From: Nematostella vectensis
Lineage: Eukaryota > Cnidaria > Anthozoa > Actiniaria > Edwardsiidae
Assembly (NCBI RefSeq): GCF_932526225.1
Contig: NC_064046.1
Coordinates: 3,162,001 to 3,226,000 of the forward strand
Length of the DNA stretch: 64,000 bases
Direction: 5' to 3'
Under the pieces are notes generated by a model that saw only the letters and a program-made list of their open reading frames with translations, had not been told where the DNA came from and did not search any database. Positions 46,601-58,475 of the stretch are shown piece by piece (position 1 is the stretch's first letter; each line of letters begins with the position of its first letter). A program made the position numbers and the translations under genes.

Positions 46601-47550
46601 CAATGGGATAATTCCTTGTCTGGGCTTCACCAAGTGAGAAAGGAATTTTCTGGTAAATGGCCTCATACTCTCCAATGTGGGCCATCTTTGCTACCCAACC
46701 TTATTAAAAAATTGTTTTCAGGCTTATTCTGGGTTCCTTGGACCTGGAAATGTTTTGTTTGGCTTCGGGGCAAAGAGACTTATAAAAAACTGTTATGATT
46801 CTGGGGGAGGAGATTGCCCGCCTGTCTGTCAAGGTGTTTCCAAGACTCCCATAATGCAGTGCAGGCATGCAAAATAGGCTGAACATGGTGACTCTCTTCT
46901 AATGGAGGTTCTAGCATTGATTATTGTGACTGATTGCTGTAAAATGGGACCTGACGGAGGGCAATAAAGGTACCTATTGGTGACTTGATCTGTGTTTGCT
47001 TGTCTCTATTTGTAGTTCGGAATTTTGTGTCTTTTTTGGTAAGAAATGTTTCTAAGTTTAAGCATTTGTTTACGAATTGGTCAGAAATTAAGGTTGATAT
47101 TTTGACAAAAGACTCAATTCTATTTCATTGCTTAGATGCGCTTTTGAAGGTCGTCTATGCCTTGGATCTATGAGTATCCGGGTCTGGTGATGTTTAGTTT
47201 GCATTTTTGACGTTTTGGAGTTGGGCCTATATTTTACAGGCGTCTCAGGGCGTTATGGCAATGAAAGACTTAACACAAATAAATAAGATAATACAAAGAG
47301 GATATACAGTCTCGCTACTTTACCGCGAGCTTTAGCCTTGACTATTTCGCCTGGTCGAGGGTCTCACTTTACAAATTACCTCTCTCGTTCACCAGACTCA
47401 ACTAGAGCTTGATTGATAGATGCCTTCATTTGGGGCTCTCTCTTTATCTTTGTGCTGTGAATAACAGTCAAAATGGAGGTTAGTAGCTGTCTTTGGTTAT
47501 TTTCGAGGACGTATAAACCAAGAGCGCGATTTTACTTACATGTCCGCCAT
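43654..47550 (-). CDS. ENY2: ENY2 (SAGA DUB module / TREX-2 subunit), complete, 5 exons
   Basis: Small helical nuclear protein shared by the SAGA deubiquitinase module and the TREX-2 mRNA-export complex. Exons in gene order: 47550-47540, 47454-47380, 46150-46080, 45638-45564, 43724-43654. The total is 303 nt, 100 aa (human about 101). All junctions are GT-AG with matching phases. Signature residues: [55 protein letters not shown] and [12 protein letters not shown]. The first coding exon is only 11 nt (ATGGCGGACAT). Intron 4 consists largely of a minisatellite that copies the exon-5 acceptor; intron 2 holds a possible TTAA-flanked element. Confidence 0.95.
43735..45195. repeat. 40/43-bp minisatellite, about 35 copies (ENY2 intron 4)
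   Basis: Plus-strand unit TGTTATGGGGATTCCCTCAC followed by AATAATGCTGTGGAGAACAC and AAG (43 bp), or the 40-bp form lacking TGT before GGAGAA. On the ENY2 strand every unit contains TTCTCCACAG, identical to the last ten bases of the intron before exon 5. The array directly abuts that splice site. Confidence 0.97.
46277..47269. mobile_element. Possible TTAA-flanked (piggyBac-like) element in ENY2 intron 2
   Basis: TTAA at 46273-46276 is followed by CCCTTTCACTCC, and GGCAATGAAAGAC is followed by TTAA at 47270-47273. The ends are imperfect inverted repeats (about 8 of 12). No transposase frame. Weak evidence. Confidence 0.35.
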
Positions 47551-48232
47551 TTTAGATATGTCGCCACGGACTACCGCTGACCAATGAAGACCAAGACAGG
47601 TTTTCTGCGTCGAGTTTTCAGGTGGTACGCCTTTCTCGGTGGTAGATTATTCGCAAGCGGTTGTTTTAGATATACCTCTTTCTAATATGTGTCCCTGTTG
47701 CAATGGGCCCCTCCCCTTTCTTGTCCACTAACAGCTAGGTGGAAGTCTCAAGATTTTAGACCCCTTCTGCTTTCCCGCGAGCACCAAATCTCCTGCTTTT
47801 TAACGATTTTTATTGCTTCCGAAAAATTATTCTATAGAAAATCGTCATTTTGCCTATTTTCTATTAAAATATTTAAAACAATATCTAACATTATCTATTG
47901 TCTAACACCCTACATCTACATCTACATTGTTAATCCACAAAGGGGTTACCATCACTGTGGATATAAATTAATTGTATAAATAATTACATTAATTAATTAA
48001 TTAACTAAAATAAATAAAAAAAAAATAAAAAAATAAAAAATAAAAATAAATAAATAAATAAAAAATAAAAAACATAAAATAAAATAATAATAGAAATAAT
48101 AATAATAATAATAAAAACTAAATAATAATACAAATAATAATAAGGCAGAATAAAAAAAGGTGAAATAAAGTAAAAAGATAAAAATCGTTTAAACAGCATT
48201 ATTGGTATTAATATAATTTTATTAATTTTATT
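47551..48232. repeat. AT-rich stretch with A/T simple repeats
   Basis: From about 47960 to 48232 it consists of TAATTAA, AAATAAATAAAA and AATAATAAT low-complexity sequence. This may represent the degenerate 3' tail of the adjacent LINE. 47551-47960 shows nothing recognisable beyond the ENY2 promoter side. Confidence 0.6.
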
Positions 48233-49120
48233 TTATTTTATTCGTTCTCTAAAAATATCTGCACTAGTGGAATCCAGGGTGAGGCGGGGCAGCTTGTTCC
48301 ATTCTTTTATTGTCCTACAGAAAAACGAGTTCTTATAAGCTTCTGTTCTTGGACATAACTCAATAAATTTATCTGGATGAGAGCTGCGTAATTGGCGGGT
48401 GCGTCTATCAATATTGTCTGGTATCTCAAGTGCTGATTTTTTGTTAACAGCCTTGTAAAATAATGTAAGCCTGGCATCCTGGCGCCTTTTAGAGAGAGGG
48501 GGCCACTCCAAATCGTTTAGGATGTTTGTGACTGTGCCAGGAGTCCTATCCCAGCAATTTTTAACAAAACGACCCGCCCTCCTTTGAACCTTCTCAATCT
48601 GTTTGACGTGTTTCTTCAACCATGGATCCCAGGCAGAGCTGGCATACTCTAAGTGTGGAAGAACGAGCGATTTATAAGCGGCTTCCTTAATGTTCGCTGG
48701 GCAGTTGCTTAGGTTGCGCCTAAGAAAACCTAAGGTCTGGCTGGCTTTGGACACTTTGTTGTTTATATGCCAGCTCCAGTCAAGTGTGTTCGAGAGCTCG
48801 ACGCCTAGGTATGGATGGTGTTCGACTGGTTTAAGGATGTGGTTCATCAATGTGTAGTTAAATACTATAGGTTCCCTATTTCTCGTGACTCTCATGACAA
48901 AACATTTTGTTGGGTTAAAGGACATGAGCCATTTCTCTGCCCATTTCTCGATGGAGGTAAGATCAGACTGGAGCTGATGTGCATCAAAAGTTGCCTCGAT
49001 GACACTGTATAAAAGAGTATCATCAGCAAACAATCTTATGGTAGAAGATTGGTAGAAGTCACAACAGTAAAAATATAGAAATGGCGTGAAAGACTCACGA
49101 AGTGCAACCAGTTTAGTCAA
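48233..49120 (-). mobile_element. 5'-truncated non-LTR retrotransposon (CR1/Jockey-like RT C-terminus)
   Basis: Uninterrupted frame of about 290 codons. It begins just upstream of the RT catalytic motif IRLFADDTLLY, followed by LQSDLTSIEKWAEKWLMSFN, the thumb-region YLGVELSNTLDWSWHINNKV and the LINE C-terminal block HLEYASSAWDPW, with RVQRRAGRFV-type residues (KVQRRAGRFVKNCWDR). The end EWNKLPRLTLDSTSADIFRE is typical of this superfamily. There is no endonuclease or N-terminal RT in the window, so this is a 5' truncation, which is common for LINEs. The open frame suggests it is fairly young. Confidence 0.9.
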
Positions 49121-50688
49121 GAAAGGCTACAGGAGAAACCTTATGGCAAAAGAAAACCCTCTTGTATTACCTTATGACCCTTCGCCTGTGATATTTGTGA
49201 TACTCATGCGACTCGATGCAACGCTGCATTCAAGAAATCCAAAAAATTTCAATTTTCAATACGCGAATTTCTGCCTTAAAATAAACTAATATTGCTATTC
49301 TCCAACTCTTCTATATAGTCAGTAAATGAGAATGAATGTTGTAATGGTTTGATGTCTGGCGAAATACCTTGAAGGCTCCACAACTCTCCACCTCGCGCTA
49401 ACCCTCGTGAGATCTATAAGTGGATTTGTTTGCGAGAGCTTTCTTTACGGCAAACGCCTGCTAGGTTATACCCACCCCTTCCCCCCCAAAAAATGTATAA
49501 ACCCCACACCTCCCCAAAAATATTATCAAGCCTTGGGATTTTTGGAGGTTGACAGGTATGGTAATAGGGGGTGACTTATGGGGGTTGTGGTGCTACTATA
49601 GGGTGTGGACAAGAGATAGACATGAAGCTATGAATGGGGCAGCTTTCTTTACGGCAAACGCCTGCAAGGTTATACCCACCCCTTCCCCAAAAAAATGAAT
49701 ATCCCCCACCCATCCCATCAAAAAGTTTTCAAGCCTTGAGATTTTTGGAGGTTGACAGGTATGGTAATTGGAGGTGACTTATGGGGTTTGTGGTGCTAGT
49801 ATAGGGTGTGGACAAGAGATAGACGTGAAGCTTTGGATGGGGCAGGGGAGGTATGTAAACCCTGGCTACATTAGTAGTGTCATATTCCGCAGTAGAATTC
49901 TACACAACAAGGCCTGTAGCAAAAGAGTTTCAGATGGTTAGCAAGTTGTGAAATTTGTGAGAGAGTTGGAAAAATAAAAATAAAACATGGGTACAAGAAA
50001 AAAATAGGCATATTTTGGCCTTTTTTTTTTTTTTTCATTTTCTTCAACTTGAATAAGAGGTAGGGGTAAGTTGGGAAACAAACACAGCACATGTACATTG
50101 TTGTAACATTTTTTTATTAGGAAATCAAATTGACCAGAGCCAGCTTGAATCAACTTTTCCAGTAGGGAGAGTCTCAAGCATGGGAAAAAATAAGGCAACT
50201 GACATAAAGCAATGCTCCCCATTGGCAACGTGGGGAGAATTCATTTGAAATCAGGTCATTGTGTCTTAAAATGGTATAAACCCTCAATAACTCTGTTTTC
50301 TATTTTCTCAATACCTGAACACATGATTTGAGTGAGAGGAAGTTTAAAGTTGATCATGCTTCAAAGTGTTTAGATGGTTTTAAGGAGTCTCATTTCCCCT
50401 TTTGATACTTTAAGATGAGACAACTTCAAAGATCAAATTCTCTTGTACTATGAAAAGGGGAATAATTACAGAGAATAAATATATGTTGTACTCAACGTGA
50501 CCTCCAACTTACACTCTCAATCATAGTCATGAGCTTGTTCATTTTACAAAGGTTGCTGTGTATATTAGAATAAGACCGTCAAAATGATTGCCTAAGCATT
50601 CAAAATACATAAATACACATTTGCATGCCGATCTGCAATCAACTGCCAAATATGATTTGACACACTATTGGTACGGCTTGTTACTGTG
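49121..50688. other. Intergenic with a tandem duplication
   Basis: A unit of about 205 bp starting GCTTTCTTTACGGCAAACGC is present twice, at about 49438-49641 and 49642-49848, with modest divergence. Otherwise no gene or RNA seen. The 3' UTR of RAB5IF probably lies at the right side. Confidence 0.55.
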
Positions 50689-53190
50689 TTATTGATTATG
50701 GAAAGCTGAATAGCACATTATCCATAAAATCTGAAAAGCCATAAAAAAGTAAAGTCAGTTAACAAAATAAATACACATGCAAAAAAGCCATAGAATGGAA
50801 GGCTTCAAGGTTCCAATTATAACAAGTATTTATCTTCATTAATCTCAAACACATACATTTTGTATTCATTGTTTGAATAGGCACCAGTATGAAATTTAAA
50901 GCAGCATATTCTGTTTTCAAATCAGTTTTTTCAGCACTAAATTATAATTAACAATGTCAGTGAATTAGACCATCCTAAAAAATATTTTGAAATAGATTTG
51001 CTTGTTCTTCTCAGCGTATGTATTGCTTTTGATTTGCCTATATTCAAAAATCCCAAATGTGTCCTAGGGCCTTACCAAGAATACTGCGAATGATGTCATG
51101 AACCCTTCTTTTGTCAGTTCCCAGGGGCCGCCATAGTCATCCTCGTCTATCTTTTGGAAGTTATTAAAATAAACATATGCCGCAGCAGCATTTATTATAC
51201 AGAATCTGAAAATCAATAAAAATGTTGACAGTATGAATACTTCAGAATGATTAGATAACTTGAAACAATCACTGAGATATTGTGTATTCTTGTCAATGGT
51301 TTCAGGTACATATGCTAAAAACCAATTTGTCTCTTCAATAAATAAAATTAAATTACATTATGTGCCAATGAAAAAAGTTAAGCAATTTGATTGACAGAAG
51401 AAATAAAGCAGTTTGTTGCTTAGAATTGATGATCACCAGTTTACAGAATACAAAATATTGCAGTGACTGGCAACAGCAACAAACCACATTTGAGGAAAAC
51501 ACTTTTGGTACTACTATGTACTAACCACAACCAACCAACCACAAATAGCAACAAAGGATACAAAAAGAAGACAAATCCGATTTTCTACTAGCAACATTTT
51601 CTAAAAAATATTGAGTTCGTGCAACACAAGTATAAAAATTTTTCAACTAAGCCAAAAACAATATGAAAAACTTACTATCTGACTGACATTTCTTTACTAG
51701 CCTACAGCCAAGGCAAATAAATGCTCCAGTGGATATCAAAACATGGATTAACCAGAATCCTTCAAGTTATTCAGTTTGTGTCAATCATATACTGTGATCC
51801 TCGCATGCTAAGTGGCTAGCATTCTTCGAACTTTTGATTGGTGACCACAGTAGCACCAAACTTCCCTTTTAGCAGAGTAATAGAGTTTGTTATTTCTACT
51901 TACAGGGCTATTGCAAAAATTCCCTTGAGGGGGACCAACCCCCACAATATGCCAATAACAACAGCAAGAATCTGCCTCAGCCAATAAATAACATCCAAAA
52001 ACTCTTCCTGTAAAAAGATAAAAATAGGTGGGAATATCTTTTAATAAGACAAAAAGTAAAGGCCTGGCTAAACATTCAATCATCAAATGTTTGATGAAAA
52101 TGTTTTGATCTCGTTCAAACATCTGTACTTGTTGTGGAAGCCAATTGAGTATCATGTTTTGTGGGTGGCTAAACGTACCAACATTTGCGTCAAACGCAAT
52201 GTTTGACAGCCTTAAGGTTGGTAAATGCAGCATAAACAAACCACATCAGAGGAAGGTAAAGGAGGATAAACTCTCATTGGAAATGATTTCAAATGTGCAA
52301 CAAACATGTCTGCATGGAATGGCAGTATAAGATGGTTGTATAAGTCTGGAACAAAAAAGTAGGTACAGTTGTATAGTTGAGTTTTTGTGTGTATGTTAGA
52401 TTAGCAGATTAACTTTGGAATACACTGACACATAGCTCTACTATATCAATGTCTAATTCTTTAGAGGTGTGAAGTTCTTTTATAAAATATATGCGGCAGG
52501 GTTTTCTGAAGGTGTCCCAGATTAGCAACAGATGCTTAGCAAGTTTTCAATTAGAGAAAAAACTTTTATGAAGGTTAGATTGATTTGCGTGGCTCCCCGT
52601 TTCCATCCTTAGCAACATTCCTGAGTAACCTTGGATGGATAGTAACACAAACCTAACAAAAAGTGCTAGTACAAGTTTTTGCATGGAGTTTAAGTCAACC
52701 TCGTGTAGTTTTTTTTTTTTGTAATATTTCATATGTGCTTCAAATTCTGAATGAGCTTACCATACCATATCATATCTACTCTAGATATACAAAATCATAT
52801 AAAAGAATTTATAACACATATAATACACACATGCAATAATACATGTATACAAGAGTTTGCTCTAGAAATTATTTGAAAAATTATCTGTAAAATAAGATTT
52901 TAGAAACTGTGCTAAAGCCAACAAGTGTTTTCTATCCTCTGTTGAAATACAATATATAATTTGGGACGGGTCCTACAAACTAGAGAAATATACATCGATT
53001 ATAATATTTTAAGTTAATACCTGATCGGAGGAATCTAATAAAACTCTTTGATCGGCAACGACAATTTTTTTTTTCTTTCACTAACCTTGTCTTCCCATGT
53101 CGAGCCGGATTTCAAAGCCTTCCTGAAGGTGTCCGAAACGGAATATTCCCCATTCTGCTCATTAGACTTGCTTCTTTTAAGTGTCGTCAT
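50689..53190 (-). CDS. RAB5IF: RAB5IF (C20orf24-type) ER membrane protein, complete, 4 exons
   Basis: Small multispanning ER membrane protein. The vertebrate orthologue is part of the GEL subcomplex of the multipass translocon. Exons in gene order: 53190-53086, 52007-51904, 51205-51076, 50730-50689. Total 381 nt, 126 aa, phases consistent. Conserved blocks: TWEDKEEFLDVIYWLRQILA, then a membrane segment VVIGILWGLVPLKGIFAIAL, then YVYFNNFQKIDEDDYGGPWE, ELTKEGFMTSFAVF and a C-terminal membrane segment ending ILWIMCYSAFHNQ. The last exon is only 42 nt and was found by phase and likeness. It starts head to head with the eL13 gene. Confidence 0.93.
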
Positions 53191-54121
53191 TGTATTTTTC
53201 TAGTTTTGAGGGAATCGTAGTAAAATTTTAGGGAAAAATCAGAGAAAACACATGGTTTTACAATCGAAAACTAGAAGAGAGTTTAGTTGTACCGCTGACC
53301 AGCCTTAGTGGGGGCGACGTACCCATGATTCTTAGGGCGCCGAACGTCTCGTTCTCTTTCTCTTGATTTGGTGGAAAGGTTGGTGGAAGGTTAGTATTCC
53401 ATGAAATAATCCACCAGGATCTATGCCATCCTTTAAGTTTTTCCCTTAGTCATAAAATGAAGCTATAGATAAGTTATTAAACTACGCTGGTGACGATTTA
53501 TTTTGATCTTCTTTTTGTCTTAGCTTAGAAAATGGCAATGTTATCGAAGGCTCTTTATCGTGTTTTTGAGAAAGTCATGTACACACACGAGAATTTGTGG
53601 CATTTTTTTATTGTGATAATCTCAGTGCATATTACTAAGTGGTTTTCATAAGATATTTTGCAGTATTTATTTCTTATTACGCTGCCATATTATGGCGTAA
53701 ACAGCGAGTTCTATGGTGGGACGAATCAGACGTTGATATCTTCTTCGTAGAAATTTCCTACTACACATTTAGTATACTTTTAGTTACTACAAATCTTATA
53801 TTGTTTAGGTATATTATTTTAATCAGTTACAGCTTAATGAGATAGCAAGTATACCAATTATACAACTGAACATGACGGCCTTGTTCTTAAAGTTTGGATT
53901 TGCTTATTTCACGATACCATTTGAAGCTATATTATTCACCATACACAATTTTCTAAAAATATCAGATTCCTCGAACTTCGCATTACCTTACCAACAGAGG
54001 AATGGATCTTCATTTTAGATCTTACTGTTTCTAACCGTTGTGCCCCAAAAACTCTAGAATCTTAAATAACTTATATTCCCCAATATGTTTATCTTTGAAT
54101 GTTTGATTTCTAGCAACCACC
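53191..54121. promoter_or_regulatory. Shared divergent promoter of RAB5IF (-) and RPL13 (+)
   Basis: 930 bp between the two start codons. A pyrimidine tract TCTCGTTCTCTTTCTCTTG at 53347-53365 resembles a terminal oligopyrimidine start, the usual feature of ribosomal protein mRNAs. It is followed by a possible donor (GGAAG|GTTAGT near 53390) for a 5' non-coding exon. An acceptor AG sits at 54112-54113 just before the RPL13 ATG. Confidence 0.5.
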
Positions 54122-57100
54122 ATGGCACCAAAACGCAATAACATCATTCCCAATGGGCATTTCCACAAAGACTGGCAGCGATATGTCAAAACATGGTTTG
54201 ATCAGCCTGGACGCAAGAAACGCAGACGTGTTGCAAGGCAAACCAAGGCGGCGAAGATTGCCCCCAGACCTGTGGCCGGCTCTCTGCGCCCTATTGTAAG
54301 ATGTCCCACCTTCAAATACAACACAAAGGTCCGAGCTGGCCGTGGCTTCACCTTGGATGAGCTTAAGGTAAATGATTGCAACCAAACAGTAACATTTATG
54401 ACTAGACTATTAAAAATGTTGTGCAGTATTGGTAAATATTACCTGGTTACATGTGAGAATAAACCTGGGTACACAGTATCTGTATATTTACTTTATACAC
54501 CGTACAGGTATACACCTATTTCAAGAATCTATGTGTTATAACTTGCAGTGCTTAATGTTTATGAAATAAATAATAAAATAAGCATAAATAAAAACAAGCA
54601 CAAGTTTAGAAAGCTTTAGCATTCTTGCTTATGTACCTCTAAACATACACATGGTGTTCACAGACCAGGATTTAGCCAGTTTTATGTTACCCATGAACCA
54701 CTGCGGGTTATGATGCATTGATTCTCAAGTGCAACCCTAATTGAAGTAGGTGTATACAGAGTCAATGTTTTGAAACCAGCATGGCATCATGGTCAAAGCA
54801 AACATGGCAAAATCTAAATCTCAGAAAGTCCTGTGGATGTTTAGACGCAAGAAATACTAGGATTTTTAACCCTTTCACGCCCAAGTTTTTTTGACTGACG
54901 CACACAAAATGACACCAGGTCTTCAGTTTTTATAGATTTTCTCTTTTTCCTTAGAATTTCATGGGCCGACATAGTAAGAACAAATATTGCCCACATAATT
55001 ATTGATCGGAATAAAGTACTGTTTTTCCAAATATTGTATTGCAACAATTTTTATAAGCAGGCAAAGACAAATTTTTTTGAATTTAGCACAATTTAACCGC
55101 GTGCTCGTCATTTGTTAGTTCCAGTTTATGCATGTTTTCAGATAAACTACATCAAATTAACTTCAAAGATTCAGAGTTAACTCTTTAGGGAAGCATATCC
55201 AAGCATTATACATAGCTATTTTTCAGGTTTAAGCGAGCTGGTTGTGATAGTCAGGTCAGCATCGTTTCTACACAATACAGCATCAACATGGCGGCAATAA
55301 AGCACGGCTTGCATGGTCATTTCATTTCTAAATTTTAGCGGCTTTATTTCATGGATTGAACAAAACTCAACTGTCCATTTTTGCTCATGATTGTCTAATT
55401 GATTGACAATTGGCCATAATTTGTGAATAAATCAAGTATAGCACAACAACACGAGGATTTGAGAACATCATCGAGCGGAACGAGTGGTGACTATTGAACA
55501 AATTCAAGATGGTATTGTGAAGAATTTTCTGCATTGTTGATCAGATGCGGCCAAAATAGGCTTGCAAGAAAGTATTATTTGCTGCTATTGGTTTTGCAAT
55601 ATCCAACTGGACGAGAAACACTTAAATATTTGCGAATTGTTGGCAATAGTCCGTGCCATGAGTACTTACAAAAATACCGAGATGGTGGCTGAATTTATTC
55701 ACCGCTAGTTCGTGCATCGTTCGCTGTTGCTCTCAAACCACTCAGAATCTTTCTCTTCGTTTCCTTTTTGCCATTTTCCTTTCCTTTTTGCAAACAAGTT
55801 TGTTCGATTGACAAGAAATTAAATCACTTCAGAATGATGAAAATATAAAAAAAACAAAGTTCAAAGTCATTATTTGGATGATTCTTCGGTCCGATGAATG
55901 GAGTAGCTTCTTGTTCCTCAATGGCAGTACCAGTTCTGTACCAAAGTTGGTCTTTGGGTCGCAAAATACAGACATTTTTCTGCTAGAAATAGCCCACGGC
56001 CATCGTTGTTTACCGAATGTGAATCTGTCTCTCCCAGGCCTTAAAACTCTTTTAAATCGCTATCAAAATCACCCAAAATATCATGAGTCAAGTCCATGAT
56101 CTAAAGGCAAGGTCCGTGGTCGTGGATGGATTTCGAACGCGCAAAAAAGTTTTAACTTTGGATAAAAATTTCATGACGAACGGTTCGTTGTACTGACTTG
56201 AGCTGTAAGAGAGAAACGTGCAGAATTTCATGCTCTATTGATTCCACGTGTTAGGGGTCCATATAAGGCAGTCCTTTTGTCTTTTTGTCCAATGACAAAG
56301 AGGCATACAGCAAAATACGGAAAATTCCGTATCTGGGCGCGAAAGGGTTAATGCCCGTGAACCACTGTGGGTTATGATACATAGATCCTCAAGTACAACC
56401 CTTTTTTAAATAGGTGTGTATGAGAATTCAACTGGATGTACAGCATGTGAATATTCACCTGGATATATATGAGAATTAACCTAGGTATTTCACTTCAGGC
56501 CGCTGGCATTCCCCGTAAAGTTGCACCAACAATTGGTATTGCGGTAGATCACCGGCGCAAGAACAGATCTGCTGAGTCTCTACAGGCCAATGTTCAGCGC
56601 CTGAAGGAGTATAAGAGCAAGCTCATTGTCTTCCCCAGAAAGGCTAACAAGCCCAAGCAAGGAGACAGTGAGGTAAGGACTTTTGACTTTGTCCATTGGT
56701 TAGCACTATAACCGGTTGTTGAGCTTTGATTTATTGTCATTATATAATGTAGCAATTTCATGGTTGGGCTTATGGGGTGCCAACCTGCTAATTTCCTATT
56801 TAGTTATAGTCTTTCCTTTAAAGATGTGTATAGCACACCACCTAAAGTGTATAAATGAATTTCAGTGGAAGGCTTACGAGGTCAGATATGACAGTCTAGG
56901 ATCATTCTATTAATTTTCTATTTTGGCTGGTGCAAGTGCAATGATTTACTTGCGCTGGAGCAATTTGCACTTCTGTTGCACTTGGCCCTTGTGAGAATCA
57001 ACCTTTTCAAAGTAATGCATTGTGCTTGTGAAAACCAAATTTCACTGAGCATCTTGCTCTTTATTTTTTTCTAAATAAGTTGAAGGATTTACTTTTTATA

Positions 57101-57853
57101 ATTGCTTTTGTTTGAAATGTTATCTTGCATTTGGGCATGATTGAATCAAAATATTAATATTTAAATCCAAACTTTAGAAAAAGGCTATACCTATTTTGAA
57201 TACAATAAATTTTATTTGTGACTTATTATATTTTTTCCTTCATCTTTGTTGAGCAACTTGGATTTGGTGTGTATTTCAGTAAAGGCTTCAGTTGGTTTAG
57301 CATATATTATTATATTATGTAACATGGAAAGTGTGTGTGGCATGACATTTAATATGGTGAGATATGTTTAAGATGGCAAACATATCTCCTGGTGTGACAT
57401 TGTGATTGTAGTGACATTATGTACGCAGTGACATTTCAAATAAAGTTGCACTAAGAGAATCTACAGTATGTGTTGTAACCCTGTACCCCTGGGGGTAACA
57501 ATACATTGATTCACTGTTGCAACCTTCGTTGAAATACATAGGTGTAGTGGTAGATGGAGTGACTTTTTGTATCCAAATGTTCATATGGGTTTTATATGTT
57601 TTGGGTGCAAGGATATAATGAATGTGGTTTCTTTTAGGCTGCTGACTTGGCCAACGCAGTCCAGCTGCAAGGGCCAGTGATGCCAATCCCGCAGGAAAGT
57701 GTACCAATCAAGGCTCGACCAATCACGGAGGACGAGAAGAAATTCAGCGTCTTCAAGACGATGCGAATCGAGCGTGCTAACGCTCGCCTCATTGGCATCA
57801 GAGAGAAGCGAGCCAAGGAGAAGGCAGAAGCAGAGGCAATGAAGAAAAAGTGA
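54122..57853 (+). CDS. RPL13: 60S ribosomal protein eL13, complete, 3 coding exons
   Basis: Structural protein of the large ribosomal subunit. Coding exons: 54122-54367, 56499-56672, 57638-57853. Total 636 nt, 211 aa, the same length as the human protein. Conserved parts include [80 protein letters not shown] and a Lys-rich end (EAEAMKKK). AATAAA lies at 57867-57872, only 14 bp after the stop. The first intron carries a TTAA-flanked transposon. Vertebrate RPL13 introns host snoRNAs, but I did not find convincing box C/D motifs here. Confidence 0.97.
54683..54760. repeat. ~75-bp direct repeat bordering the TTAA element
   Basis: ACCCATGAACCACTGCGGGTTATGATGC and following bases recur at 56350-56425 (CCCGTGAACCACTGTGGGTT), on the other side of the transposon in RPL13 intron 1. 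Confidence 0.75.
54870..56347. mobile_element. Non-autonomous piggyBac-like element in RPL13 intron 1
   Basis: TTAA at 54866-54869 and 56348-56351. Termini CCCTTTCACGCCC and GGGCGCGAAAGGG are inverted repeats with one mismatch. TTAA targets and CCCTTT-like ends are hallmarks of piggyBac. It is 1478 bp with no transposase frame recognised. Confidence 0.8.
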
Positions 57854-58098
57854 TTGGGAATTGGAAAATAAACTGTATTTACAGAGAAAATTGCTGTGTT
57901 TGACATTTGCTTTTATTTTATATGTGGTATCTAAAACCCTTGTGAAAAGATGCATATATTTAGAAGGATTTGGTTGGAAGGACTGATCCTTGGCTTGGGC
58001 TAAAAGGGGTTGTCATTACAAAGCATAGCCTGTGTAGCTGCCTATGGGGGAGAGGGGGGGGGGAGAGGAGAAAAAGCGAGACCTCCTCTTCCCTTGAG

Positions 58099-58175
58099 TA
58101 CCCTGGGTACCAGAGGCTTCGCGGCAACTCAAGTCGTTGTTGCCGCAAAGCTCGGAGCCTCTGGTACCCAGGGTA
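58099..58175. mobile_element. 77-bp hairpin MITE with 9-bp target duplication
   Basis: TACCCTGGGTACCAGAGGCT at the left and its reverse complement at the right end. Flanked by TCCCTTGAG at 58090-58098 and 58176-58184. Almost the whole element folds back on itself. Confidence 0.88.
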
Positions 58176-58475
58176 TCCCTTGAGCAGCTACGCAGGCTCT
58201 ACAAAGCAAAAAAAAAGGCCTCTGCTATATACTCTCTATATTCACAATAGTGCTTCCCTTGACCTCCCTTCTCCTTGTCATGCTGTTGCACTTTATGACG
58301 TGACGGTAAAGCAGACTCCAACACATACGGTGTATCTCGGCAGGACTAAGAAAGAGAGATTTGAATGTGTTCCAAAGCAGGTTTATTGCTACAGGTATCT
58401 TGCTTTCTACATGAATTGCTCTCTCTTATTTGCTGGACGTCCCGGCAAAACAATATTTCTTATCAACTTTTCACA

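Noticed and set aside
54400..56480. Possible snoRNA genes in RPL13 intron 1
   Set aside because: Partial box C-like words (ATGATGC) occur in the 75-bp repeat, but there is no paired box D or terminal stem at the right distance.
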